Assembly: GCF_000524195.1 (NCBI RefSeq)
Contig: NW_020170472.1
Location: forward strand, 203,238-227,887
Length of the DNA stretch: 24,650 bases
Direction of reading: 5' to 3'
Origin: Echinococcus granulosus
Lineage: Eukaryota; Platyhelminthes; Cestoda; Cyclophyllidea; Taeniidae
The notes below the pieces were generated by a model. It made no database searches. It was not told the origin of the DNA and saw only the letters and a list, made by a program, of their open reading frames with translations. Of the stretch, positions 1 to 10,212 are shown one piece after another. How positions within the stretch are numbered: position 1 is the first letter of the stretch; each line of letters begins with the position of its first letter. Both the position numbers and the translations under genes were made by a program.

Positions 1-690
1 GTCACACTTAAACGAATGTCATGGTGACAAAAAACAGCATGCAAGAAACACTCGCAAAAGCGAAGAGCAAATTCATCACTCCACCTATTGAGGAAGGTTC
101 TAAAGAGTGTCACGCAGCCTCGACAATTGTTACAACTGTTTGGTACATGGATCTACACAATTCACGGAATGAAAATCACTCCAAGAAAAAAATCAAACAG
201 TAGCTGCCACCATTTGGCGATCTCGTAGCATTAGCGTCACATTAAGACTAGGTTCTATGTTAGTACAAAAGACAGATTGTCAACTTTAAATTCTGAGTTT
301 AAATAAGAGGGTGTCAAAGTTCAAGAGACAATATAATACATACCAAAGCAGTCCTTTGCTTACCAAACCGCAAGCAAATAGCGCGCCCACTGATTTAAAT
401 GACTCAGATGAGTGTCCAGAAATAAGGAAAGGCTTAAAGTCAACAAAAAAAACAAACTATAGTAAAAAACAACTTAATATTCTATAGGGATTGCAGAACT
501 TATGATATAATGCATAATTATAATAGGTGTGACTTTCATGCATCCTAAGTCCATATATACTTTCTCTTAGAAAAATGTTAGTTTATTATTATATTATAAT
601 TGAAGAGAATAACCCTAGGTTTAGACTCTGTTTTAGCATTAAATCTCGTTTTTGTAGCACAAAAATTTACCTTTTGTTTGAGTGCGCCAA
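1..690. other. AT-rich stretch, no gene seen
   Basis: No reading frame with convincing protein character or splice context was seen on either strand. The sequence is AT-rich, with runs of A and T near 450-600. Confidence 0.5.
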
Positions 691-694
691 CTAG

Positions 695-1500
695 TCAAAC
701 ATTGCCATGTGTTTGCTTCGCATAACGTGTGTCAGGCTTTGTGCTTATCGAGATTCTAATGTTTTCGAGCTTAGCTTTGATGGAGCGCCATCGAAGTTAA
801 TGGTGCGTCTATACGTGAAGGCAAGTTTGCCATTCGTTTGGCTGACTCCGCTGGAAATGCTGTTTGTTGTAAGGTGGAGCTTTCGCACTTTCGAGTCGTA
901 GTAGGTTGGATTAAGTTAAGCTGGATTTGACACACCAGCTGTTTCACTTTCTTCGTGCCATGAAAAATTGACGAAACACTAGTGGAAGGGCTGTTTTGCT
1001 TTTGGGTGGGGGATTCTTCAAGGTATGTTGTCGCATTTATGTAAATTTTGCAGATGTTTGGTGTTGGCAAACTTGTAATTTAAAGCTGAAGATATAATCT
1101 CTTGGGAAAATTATTTTCACTTCTCTGAGAGTCTGCGTGTGAGAAATGTGCGCCTCTATTGGTTTGACAATCCTATATTGCAATTGAAGATTTTTACTCT
1201 GGAGGCGACTCGACTTTCATCAATTCGCAAGTCTCTAGAGTATTTGCATCTGACTCACCCCTATCTGGAGGCGAACGTGGTGAAGACTGCTGAGTATTTC
1301 AAGCGACTCTTCTCTTGCCAGCAATTTTCGTTACTTGGACTTGCCAGAGGACGGGATCGCTTGTCTGCTGGGGGACTTTTGGAATCTGGTGAATATGGAG
1401 TCTCCTTATAACGGGTAATCGTTGTAATGCATTCTTCGACAATATTCATGGGTAGATAGGTAGTAAGTGATAAAAAATCCCTTAACCCCTTCACTGGTTC
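695..1500 (+). other. possible decayed coding region, unrecognised
   Basis: Two open stretches on the plus strand look mildly protein-like. One runs 781-930 (49 codons from a TGG after a TGA to the stop at 928-930) and contains the peptide IREGKFAIRLADSAGN. A different frame is open over the same bases (707-901). The other runs 1139-1411 (about 90 codons, no true ATG at its start) and contains the peptide SLEYLHLTHPYLEANVVKTA. I recognise no domain in either. They lie in different frames, have no clear shared splice structure and may be chance open frames. Confidence 0.18.
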
Positions 1501-3600
1501 ATTTAGACATCCGACTATGCATATTGCCGGTGGCCAGCATGCGAGGATGACGGAGCTTGGGAATATTTAACAGAGCAACACTTGATCGCTCTGCCCACTG
1601 CATTCTGTCTCCCAATCTCGGGACTTGCAGACATTGAATCTTCCCGGAAATTCCTGGATGGCGCCTTTCTCTATGGTGGAGTGCGTCGAGATTTCCCAAA
1701 GTATTTTCCTCCTCGCACCTGCAGCATTTCAACAGAATTATGGACATTCATCGGTGCTTGGGTATGGTGAATATTGTTCGTCTTGACCATGATATGGATG
1801 TGAGATAGTCATGCCACCTAACGACTGTCACGTGGTGTAGAACGTATTCATGTCAGGAGTTAGGTTGTTTGGTGCCCCGAGGTAGATGGCAGTGGAGATA
1901 TTTTGAACGGGCTCATGAGATGACAGAACTTGTGGTCCGCGATGGTTCGGTCAACAGGTTTTGGGAGGATCATGGCTTTGTATTAGCGTTTTAGAGGCTA
2001 CGGCAATGGCGCTTGGTAGGTGAAATAGTGGCCTCCAGCTTGTCACCATGTCTAATGCTACTGATGTCGATTCACTGGTGTATTTCCAGGTCATTGGTAT
2101 TATGCACTATGGGCGTGAATTTTGGCCTTTAGGGGAGCAGTGTTGGTGTCTCGTGGAGAGGCGAGTGAGAAGGGGCCACTGGGAGGTTGCGCTCTCCGCG
2201 GTTTTGGGTTGGTGGAAGAGGCCTATCGCGTTGACACCGACTGGCGGAGTGTCTGTTTCGGCGACGAAGTGGGTCATCACCGCTGCTGTGGTACAGGTGT
2301 TTATGGGTGAGATTATAGTATTTAAAAGGCGGAAGGGAGAGGTGGCGTGGTTGTCGCCGTACCCTGGTGCGATTGCTCGGGAGTGGGGTGGTCGGTATTT
2401 CTTCGTCTCTGAGTCAATGGTGGGCGGTGTATTGTCGAGCTGAGGCGAGAAGATGGGCTTGTCGTATTCGTGGCATGCGGATGATGGGTCAACACATTAG
2501 TTGTGTTGACAGGTAGTCGCTTCGGGGTTGGCCTTAAGGCCGTCGCTTGACGGGCGTTTGTTTTGCGGGCTGGAGGTGTTGGGGTGGCAGCTTCACCAAG
2601 TAGTGGAGTTGTGGTAGTGGGTGCTGCTGCTGCTCACCCTGCTGACGCACTCGAGTGCGGATCTCTAAGCTTTCCTACTGCGTGTTTTTTCGTAAAAGGG
2701 GTACACGAGTATACCATAGGCTCATTTTTTGTGGTGCCTGCGTAGTGATGTGTCGCTCTGCCTAACGTAAGTAGTAATGACCCACTTCGATGTACTGCTG
2801 TTGATTCTTTTGGTGAGCGTGTTGTTTTTTTGAGACTGTGGAGTGTCATTTCCGGATGTGAATTCTGCGTCGAGTACATAACATGGGGTGGTAGATGCGG
2901 AGGTGGTGGTGTCGATCATTCTTGATAGATGGGGTATTGTTGAGGTTCTGCATGACATCCACCCTCCATTTGGTGCAAGAGGTTGGTGAATGCAGCAACT
3001 TGAGCTCGGATGCACAAGTGTTGCATTACATCGGTTTGACATGGCTGTGGTTCGGTTGGTATTAAATGGTGTAGCAACTAGAATGTGAGGTGTGAAGTAT
3101 ACCTTCACCAAACATTTACTTTAATTTTTTAAAAGCCTTCGTCTCTGAGGCTAACTGCCCCAGTTTACTGGCTACCGCACTGTCGCTCAGCCTTTTCTGG
3201 CTGAGTCTTTCGCCTGTGCAAGCCTGTACAATGGACCCAATTGCCGGTAATTTTAAAGTCCAAACTACGTAGCGGTTACTATTATGGATATACGAACACA
3301 AAGAATACTCGAGAAGAGGAGCTGTAAAACAAAGCAGGTGTTATGATCATTCGCTGTTTTTTCGCCAGTTCTTTAACCCTTCCGTGGACCTATACTAAAG
3401 CCTTCTCCTTGATCATCCTTCCTTACGAAGGACTCGAATGCTAAAATCCCCATTTTTTTCATTTAAATTAATTGGGACAGAAGGATACCTCTAGTACCGA
3501 TATCAGGATGGAGCAGGAAAGGTTTGAGGTGCACATGTCAATCATAGTCGAACATTTCAAAATATAACAATATCCACACCAGTGACGGATAAGCAGGTCG
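1501..3600. other. region without recognised gene; part G/T-rich on the plus strand
   Basis: From about 1900 to 3080 the plus strand is visibly rich in G and T (repeated GGTG, GTGG and TGGT words), unlike the AT-rich flanks. It holds a 131-codon plus-strand open frame from an ATG at 2048 to 2443 and a 129-codon minus-strand open frame at 2722-3111. Neither shows a family motif. Such frames arise easily in G/T-rich DNA because few stops can form, so I do not call them genes. From 3120 to 3600 nothing is seen. Confidence 0.3.
2488..2510. repeat. short perfect hairpin
   Basis: Nine-base arms (GTCAACACA and TGTGTTGAC) are separated by a five-base loop, TTAGT. No T-run follows and no gene is adjacent, so it is only a short palindrome inside the G/T-rich stretch. 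Confidence 0.5.
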
Positions 3601-3606
3601 TCGATC

Positions 3607-4082
3607 TCAGAGGCGGGGGAGGACGTACATACTGGTAAACATTAGCAGTGGGGCTCCGCTCGGCAGGACGTCAATGCCACCAGCGCTGCCGGCGATGTCG
3701 AGATGGGTATAGGGCAGATGTTTCTTCTCCAAATCTAGATCGTGCTACACAACCGAAGGACAGTTTAAGTAATGAGGGAAGACAAGAGAATAACTGACCA
3801 TCAAAGTCAGTGGATACAGTGCGTTACGATTTCCCCGCATGAGTGCTCGTTTATAGGAAAGACACCTGTTTGTGTGAATACAATCTACCAGGGCATATGT
3901 TCGGCTGTGGAAGCAGAGAAGGAATTGACCTCATCCAAACCGCCAGCAGCAATCATGAAGGCGGCGGAGAACTAGTGCCCACGAGGGGTTGCGCTAGTTG
4001 GGAGATTATTGCATTGAAGGAGATCTTCGCACTCGCTATGACCCTTGACTACTTCACGGTCCTCTCTGCGAAACGTTGATAT
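3607..4082 (-). pseudogene. aminopeptidase pseudogene, exons 9-10 (C-terminus, nonsense codon)
   Basis: Exon 9 (3930-4082, 51 codons) reads ISTFRRED, CEDLLQCNNLPTSATPRGH, then TAG at 3972-3974 where the family has glutamine, then FSAAFMIAAGGLDE. A 185-base intron (3745-3929) follows. Exon 10 (3607-3744) reads HLPYTHLDIAGSAG and GAPLLM, the conserved C-terminal block, and ends in TGA at 3607-3609. The stop in exon 9 would remove about 55 residues including that block. Confidence 0.92.
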
Positions 4083-4163
4083 CTGGATTTACAAAACATC
4101 CACACGTAGCCCTTCCGGAGTTCTTTGAACCGTTAATGAAAGTAGGAATTATGCCATTAGCAC

Positions 4164-4400
4164 CTCAGCCATGTCAGATACTTGATCACCTGCTCTCTGT
4201 AGGTCGCTTGCGACGCCTGGCTTGCGTGCGGGACCGTTGTCCATGATGGCCTAAGGACGGAATACAATTTCTACTGCCCATGTTTGCACAAGACATGATG
4301 TAAAGAAAATGCGCATCTTACGATGTAACAACTGTATGAGCGAACCCCGTTGCCAGTCAGTAGCGAATGTAAATAGAAAAGGATTAACGGCATTCATCGC
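4164..4400 (-). pseudogene. aminopeptidase pseudogene, exons 7-8
   Basis: Exon 7 (4322-4400) follows a TTGTAG acceptor and reads AMNAVNPFLFTFAT, then needs two missing bases near 4358 to continue as TGNGVRSYSCYI. This is the family's IATLTGH segment, with the histidine replaced by asparagine. It ends at a GTAAGA donor. After a 71-base intron, exon 8 (4164-4250) reads AIMDNGPARKPGVA and ends MAE at a GTGCTA donor. The 81-base intron that follows is phase 0. Exon 8 itself is intact. Confidence 0.88.
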
Positions 4401-4643
4401 CTACAATTACAAAGTTTGGAAAAATAAAGGCACTGGTGGCAAGATGATTATGTGAAGTACCAAAACTACACGTGGACGGTCTGCTGTAGCCTCCGATTTC
4501 CGGATATAATGAAAGAGAGAGAGTGGAAAACTTGGAATTAGTGCTTTTATGTATGTTAGACGACTCACGGAAATTGATGGCAGAATAAAAACTCATAAAT
4601 ACAGACGACAATTTAATTGTGGATAGGGGGTGCAAACATTTAC

Positions 4644-5006
4644 ATAACCTGTTCTTTCGCCGCACAGAGCGTTGGTGTTTGCCCACATAGACGAGTCGAC
4701 CTGCACACGAAGTGATGATCATGTCAGCTACGTAACCGTTGGAACCGATGCTGTTGCGCACAAGGGCCATTGCACCATGTACTGAAAGGCCCTTCGGTTT
4801 GAGTAGACTAAAGATCCTAAAACAACCTGCTACTGCTGCGGCCCTACTCTTGTCCCTGTGCATACCCGCCATCACGCCGCCCGCCTTCACATCCATCCCA
4901 ACCGTGTCGTAGGTGATGCCCTTGCCAATCAGAAAGAGTGTTGTGTCTGCCGGTGAAGCACCCTCGTAAGTCAAGTGCACCACCTTTCCATTGTGCCGCT
5001 CAACTC
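4644..5006 (-). pseudogene. aminopeptidase pseudogene, exon 6 (metal-binding core, frameshifted)
   Basis: This exon carries the M17 core. HLTYEG is followed by GKGITYDT with its lysine and aspartate metal ligands, VKAGG with the catalytic lysine, MHRDK with a third ligand, then VRNSIGS and ADMIITSCAGRLVYVG. The usual TGG after the aspartate is TVG. At the signature NTDAEGR, one extra A (4678-4680) shifts the frame. Ignoring that base gives NTNALCGER, so the aspartate and glutamate ligands are still absent. The donor is set at 4643 (GTAAAT) because its phase fits exon 7; about ten residues normally present after the signature seem to be missing. The 3' end is therefore less certain than the start. 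Confidence 0.88.
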
Positions 5007-5077
5007 CTAAAGTAAGTGGGATATTTAGGGGTTACCGCAAAAATCGAAAGTTTAAATTCAGACAGCAGCTGTCCTAC

Positions 5078-5540
5078 CCGAAGCGGCTCTATTAACAGCT
5101 GCCATGAGAGGATATGCACAAATGTTGATCTCCCGAACCTGCATCATCACCACGGATGTGGAGGCAAATTCACTTTTTTCGCACTCGACAATTGGCGGAG
5201 CGGACATTCGCTTTGGATCCGAACCGGCGATGTCGCAGGCTACGCGTCGTCCCTCCTCCATCGCGTAGGCCACCCTCAAGATACTCTTCGAAGCACCAAA
5301 CATTAAGAGAGCATCAAACTTCCTCGCTTTCTCAGGAAATGCCTTGCGCAGTTCCAGTGGCTGAAGAAGACAACATTTGGGGTACGTTGGAAGGCATGCC
5401 TTACGTTATAGAGGGCATGCATAGCACCAAGAATGGCATTGAGCAGAGGAAAATCTTTTTTCATCCAGACAGCGTCTTTTGGTCTCGACGTAATGTGTCC
5501 GAGTACAAGGAGTGGTCTCCGACAGCCTATGCGATGTGTC
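5078..5540 (-). pseudogene. aminopeptidase pseudogene, exons 4-5 (linker and start of catalytic domain)
   Basis: Exon 4 (5405-5540) reads RRPLLVLGH and later AILGAMHALYN, the usual linker to the catalytic domain. A 44-base intron (5361-5404, GTAAGG to CAG) separates it from exon 5 (5078-5360, 283 bases), which begins PLELRKAFPE and runs through MEEGRRVACDIAGSDPKRM to YPLMAAVNRAAS. The last codon is split one base to two across the next intron (5007-5077, 71 bases). No stop or frame break is seen in either exon, so these two are the best preserved. Confidence 0.92.
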
Positions 5541-6081
5541 CTGAAAGGGGAAAGTCCAGCTTATACACCACCTACTTATAACGACAAAATTATCTGCCTA
5601 CTCAAAACTCATACTTCCCTTGACAAATATTAATAGAATTTTGGGAATATTTGAGAAAATCTACTCTTTTCTACTTTGTATTAATTAAAGTTGACATACA
5701 TTTTGATGGCTTTAGAAGCTGCATCCGAAATATTACGACTGTCTGCAGTATCCCCATCAAGTTTTCCAGTTGGGGCGAAAATCCACAATATTAAAAAGGA
5801 CAACTGATGAGTTAGTATTGCATTCCCACATAATAAAATTAGAAATCCAGATATGTTTTAAATGCAGAACAGTGCATCTCTACAGGATTCAGTAAGTCAA
5901 AGTTCATTTCTCCTAATTTGTGGAACCAATGCCTGGAATCCGTGAAAATTTAAGACCACGTGATGCGGGACAAGAGAGTCACCAACGCGCCATGAGGGGT
6001 TTAAGGGGACTACAGGTATCCTGTGCACAAATCCGGTAGGTTTTAATTCATCACGTCACATTCACTGGGATAACCCTACAC

Positions 6082-6531
6082 TGTAAAGTGGCTGACATTT
6101 TAAACCGACGCTCGAACACTCAAATGGCTTCAGTGTCTTTAATTGGACCCAAAACATCGAGCTGAAGGGCATCGGCAATCATTCCAGTAAAAATCATGGC
6201 CAAAAACTGTCTTTTTTTAAAACTAACTGTAGACACTCACCAGTCTTTGGCAAGGGTGATCAGGGAATGGGATGAACTCACAAGATTCGGGTAATTTGGG
6301 ATTCACCTGAAAGCCAAAGTATCCCCTTGTTGGCTGGTTAGAAGAACATCTATTACCGATCGGATGCGCTGAAGACAAACGTACTTTCGCATATTTGGTG
6401 AGAGTCTGTTCCAACGAAGAAAGTGGTGACCCTAGCAACCGAATTGCATCGTTAACGAAAACGACGACATCGCAATCGGCATCGACAATTCTTGAACAGG
6501 CCCTCAGATACAAGAGGAGTGTGTAACTCAT
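6082..6531 (-). pseudogene. aminopeptidase pseudogene, exons 1-3 (N-terminal domain)
   Basis: Exon 1 (6385-6531, 49 codons) holds the strand-like peptide DCDVVVFVND and ends in KYAK before a consensus donor GTACGT. Exon 2 (6241-6306, 22 codons) follows a CAG acceptor and ends at GTGAGT; it reads VNPKLPESCEFIPFPDHP, which fits the P.PD.P stretch of this subfamily. Exon 3 (6082-6161) is the least certain. It was chosen by its CTTCAG acceptor, the peptide GPIKD, the later ERRF, and a phase-2 donor that joins correctly to exon 4. It contains an in-frame TGA at 6120-6122. This N-terminal domain is poorly conserved in the family, so the match is weaker than in the catalytic part. Confidence 0.7.
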
Positions 6532-6708
6532 AATTTCAAGGAATTGTCTACTTATAAGTACCTCCTCCATTATGATTGGATGATCAGTCGACAGCGGTAC
6601 ACCCGCAGGGCCTGTGCCTTCGTTACACCCATGTGCGAACATAGCACACAATTCTACACCTCTGCCAACCATGTCGTTAGGCTTGATTTCAGCCTGTTCC
6701 AGCATCAT
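6532..6708 (-). other. open extension upstream of the aminopeptidase start, unrecognised
   Basis: The frame of exon 1 stays open for 59 more codons upstream, to an ATG at 6708 with a TAA a few codons before it. The added peptide (for example VGRGVELCAMFAHGCNEGTG) looks protein-like but matches nothing I recognise in M17 N-termini. It could be an extra N-terminal segment, the end of another gene fused by decay, or chance. Confidence 0.25.
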
Positions 6709-6744
6709 TGTTCTGGCAGATTAATTACACGATTTGCCGCTTGA

Positions 6745-7620
6745 TTTACTTATCCTCCAAATACGCAAAACTGCCTTTTTTCCATTGGCTGTATTACTGA
6801 GTAGAAGAGAATTGAAGTCCAAGAAAACATTTTGTTAGAATCCAAATTCTTTTCTACATCGTCTTTACAGCCCTTTTCGCAGCAGTTTTCAAGACGCATT
6901 TCCGCAAATAGGAGGTGAAAGTGCGCTTCACTGTCGTGGGGTAATTTTTGAGTCTCTCATCAGGAAGTGAAAAACCTGTGCAAACAGTAACATTGCCTTG
7001 CCGTGCCTACACTTGTACTCAGGCTGTAATCCAAATCAACCTGTCACAATGACTAGTTGCCTACTCCAGCGGTGCTGTCATTGCATCAAATTTTACCCAC
7101 TTGCCAAATAAAGTAGCTACGAGTAATAAATCTCCAACTGGGAGTCACAATTGCACATTTTGGGGTGGTTTTGAAGGTCCTTTGTTGCTCTTCACGGGTG
7201 TGCCTATGCCACAGCATTGACACGCAGTAATTTTGCCTAGTTGTGCAGCCACCTTCATTCGTTTTCCAGGTTATCCTTTCTGCATTTCGACTTCTCTTGT
7301 TCTAGATCACCACGAGAAATCAACAACATGACTGTGAAGCATTCGTTTTAACACGACCAAAGATAATAAACACTTGCGTATAAATAGTATCCAGTCAAGA
7401 AATTTTCTCCCAAACATTAAGCAACAAAATCCGAGTATCTGGCGTCATTAATTTAAAGCGACTGTAAACAAGAGTTTAGCACAGCTTATTCAGCAACTGC
7501 TACAGGCAACTGGTACTGGAATTAGCGATTACTGGCGTGATGGCATTAAACGTTTATTTAAATATTGCGTTGGTTAAACATCTATTTTCAATTTTATGTC
7601 TTTTAATAAATAAAAATAAC
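6745..7620. other. upstream flank of the pseudogene, nothing seen
   Basis: AT-rich sequence without a convincing open frame. The promoter of the ancestral gene would lie here or within the extension before it, but no element can be pointed to. Confidence 0.4.
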
Positions 7621-7650
7621 TTTGGTATAGCAAAAGTGTACTTATCACAG

Positions 7651-7749
7651 CAGACCACACCCCTGTTGCTCTTAAGCCTGGTATTTTCTTTCTTAAGGAC
7701 TCTGACCGTCGGTGTGACGGGCAGTAGTCATTTGACCCGTCGCACTAAG
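7651..7749 (+). other. possible isolated exon
   Basis: A 33-codon, phase-0 segment is bounded by a pyrimidine-containing TATCACAG acceptor and a GTAAGC donor. The peptide is leucine-rich at first (TPLLLLSLVFSFL) and then polar. No partner exon was found on either side and no family is recognised. Confidence 0.18.
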
Positions 7750-7819
7750 GTAAGCAACATGGCAAACAGCCACGGCGATGGCAAAGCCACAACCACAGCC
7801 TTCGCTTCAAAGGAATAAA

Positions 7820-10200
7820 TTTCCGGTTCATCTACTGAAATGGCACTAGTATTGCCAAATTAAACCCTCAGCATGTAGCCCTCTGGAATGTGTCAGTACA
7901 TTTGTCAACGCATTTGCCCTGCTTAACCCTTTCCTACTAGGCTACAACGCGAGGATATTTTCCAACTACCTAAATGGCACCCAGACTTTTAGATTATTTT
8001 TAACTCAACTTACAACCCCCACCGCCAATCGGCATACACTTTAAGTTTACATGGGTATATGTAATTAAAAATAGCATCAAAAACGAAATCGCTGATATAC
8101 GCAAGACACATTATCAATAAGATTGATAAAATTAAATGGAAGCAGGGGAATGTCAACTGATTACACTCGGGTTTTTTAATTTCTCCCAGTGTTGGTATTT
8201 ATTTCTCACTAGTCGAATAATCGCCACTTGTTCAAGTGGTTGTGGATGAAAATTCGGCTACTAATTATTCTTGGTCTTAATGTTTACATCAAACGGTTCT
8301 AAACAATGATAGTGGCGAGGAAGTCGACGAGTCGCTACAAATTTTACACGGTTCCGAAATTTATTTATTTATTAGTGCTTCGGATAGTTAAGTCGGTTTA
8401 GCCCAGTCATAAGGCTATAGAAAATTGCAAATTTGAGTGGAAAGGCATCACATTGCTTAGGCAATATTTCTAATCGCCACACGGAGAATTTTGGAATGTA
8501 ACTGTCAAAATTTGACAGTGAAAAAACAAAAGCAGTTTACTCTGTTCACATGCGGTTACTGATGGATGAAATGTTTTGCCCATCTTATGTGGACACGTTA
8601 ACTCTCAACCAACGTTTCGACTCACCACTTGGATTAATAAGGCTGATGGCAAACAATTTGCGTACCAATTTCTTCTCTGAAATATCGCAATGTACAAGCC
8701 AACAAGAATTCTTGTTTATTTGACATTTGTAACCGAAGTTCGACATGAGGACACTTTTACCTTTTCACACGCAAAATTGCATGAAATGTGCACAAACAAC
8801 GCTGTAATGCTTCACAACATACGCATGGGCTGTGCCGTGGTTGCTGGTTATTCTCGAATTTAAAATTCCTATCCAAAGCCCCTGCTAGTAGCTAACCAAC
8901 AAGGATTACGTTAGGGTGTCCGAATGAGATAGGGAATGCAATTTGCGCACAATAGCCACAAGCGAACAGAGGCCACTACTTTGCTGCTCCGTATAAAGAT
9001 GTAGATTTTCAACTTGGCAGGGTGATATGTTTACATTCAACTCTGCACTGCTTGATTTTCTCGGCCATTCGTCTGAACTTTTTACATATCTTGATTGTGG
9101 GCATATTTTAGGAGACGCTACTTGTCTATATACTTGTTTGTGACTTCAAGAATAAACTATGCCGACTTTCGTATCCACAATGCCAAATTACAAAGCAATA
9201 GTATTTTCGTCGAATTGCTTCCTTAGCAAGTAAATTTTAATCATGATAGCATAAATTGAACAGCCAGACCTCGAAGTAGAATGCAGAGATGGTTTATGAC
9301 CACACTCCGACTGGGTTATTTTTTTAGAGCAAACTGCATTAGTTATTATTGTAAGATGATAGGCAGACACATTTAGATTGTGAATGATCGTTGGAAGTGC
9401 CATGCATGATTCGCTGCTTTGAAGTCAGTGCCGCCAAACAAATACATTTGGCATGCATGCAGGGTGGAATGCAGATGTAGGATTGAATGAACCCACTACA
9501 GAAATGAATTTTAAAAATTTCCGTCATACATCTTGGTCCGCTTACTGCTGCGAATCTGTTTATTATTAGTAAGATAAGTTAGTCCCATGTTAAATGTACT
9601 GACAACCCTTCATGCATTTCTGGTGCCTAATCACACTTCTATTAGCAAGGAAGGACTATAAAAGTCTGCCATGGATTTTTGTGGGAAGCCATAGGATGTC
9701 TAAGCTGTCAGGTGCTCATTGTTGGGTGCCAACGTAAACATCAATTGGTAAAAACATCAAAATGGAAGTAGCAATTAAGTTCATTCAATAAATGTTGGGC
9801 AAATGTCTCAACCGAGGAGACGAAAACGTGAAGCAAGAACTGCTATTAAAGTGGCTTTTTTCCTTTTCCCTCACACTCACATTGCGTTTTGGTGAAGTGA
9901 ACAGAGGAGGATATTGTAATGTTGATCACTATGACGGCAGAAAAGCGCCTCTTGACTACCTAGTATAAGTGGAAGATAGGAATTGTGAATAGTTGTATTG
10001 ATTAACTTGTCTGAGCAAACTACTGAATTGTTTTGTTTTGAGTAGTATACGCTACCATACTGCCAATCTTGATTGGAAGTGGAAGATGGCTCTCTGCAAA
10101 CAGCACTACTTTCTTATTTGCGTCCATGAAAAAAAGGAGTAATGTTACCTTTAGATCAACTGTCATATAGGCAGAATAAATTTGGTTGGCTTAACACTAC
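7820..10200. other. AT-rich intergenic DNA, nothing seen
   Basis: Long AT-rich stretch with dense stops in all frames and simple A/T-rich words (for example a TTTA run near 8360). No gene, RNA gene or clear repeat was identified. Confidence 0.5.
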
Positions 10201-10212
10201 AGTCTATTTGCA

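Larger units (their letters stand above)
3607..6531 (-). pseudogene. M17 leucyl aminopeptidase (W07G4.4-like), ten-exon unprocessed pseudogene
   Basis: M17 enzymes are two-metal aminopeptidases that remove N-terminal residues from peptides, usually as cytosolic hexamers. Exons in transcript order are 6531-6385, 6306-6241, 6161-6082, 5540-5405, 5360-5078, 5006-4644, 4400-4322, 4250-4164, 4082-3930 and 3744-3607. Introns are 44 to 541 bases, all GT-AG, with compatible phases once two indels are allowed for. The total is about 510 codons, close to the family's roughly 520. Family motifs seen in order are RRPLLVLG, VACDIAGSDPKRM, YPLMAAVNRAAS, HLTYEG, GKGITYDT, MHRDK, FVRNSIG-like VRNSIGS, MDNGPAR, CNNLPTSATPRGH and HLPYTHLDIAGSAG. 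Lesions are a TAG at 3972-3974, a probable TGA at 6120-6122, an extra A in the run 4678-4680, and two bases missing near 4358. The intact introns point to gene duplication rather than retrotransposition. The start at 6531 is the ATG just before the N-terminal domain. I am very sure of the family and of the broken state. Confidence 0.93.

Noticed and set aside
2048..2443. 131-codon plus-strand open frame as a gene
   Set aside because: Lies in G/T-rich DNA where stops are rare, has no motif and overlaps another open frame; kept only as part of the region description.
2260..2800. Inverted pair with GAAGTGGGTCAT at about 2270 and its complement near 2780
   Set aside because: Only about a dozen bases match exactly; too short to define element ends.
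2722..3111. 129-codon minus-strand open frame as a gene
   Set aside because: Serine/threonine-rich peptide from the complement of G/T-rich DNA, no family features, no splice context.
3772..4079. Plus-strand open frames opposite aminopeptidase exon 9
   Set aside because: They are the antisense of a clearly identified minus-strand exon.
7651..7749. Pol-like peptide (DHTPVALKPGIFFLK) in another frame of the candidate exon
   Set aside because: Only about 25 codons before a stop and no neighbouring pol motifs.
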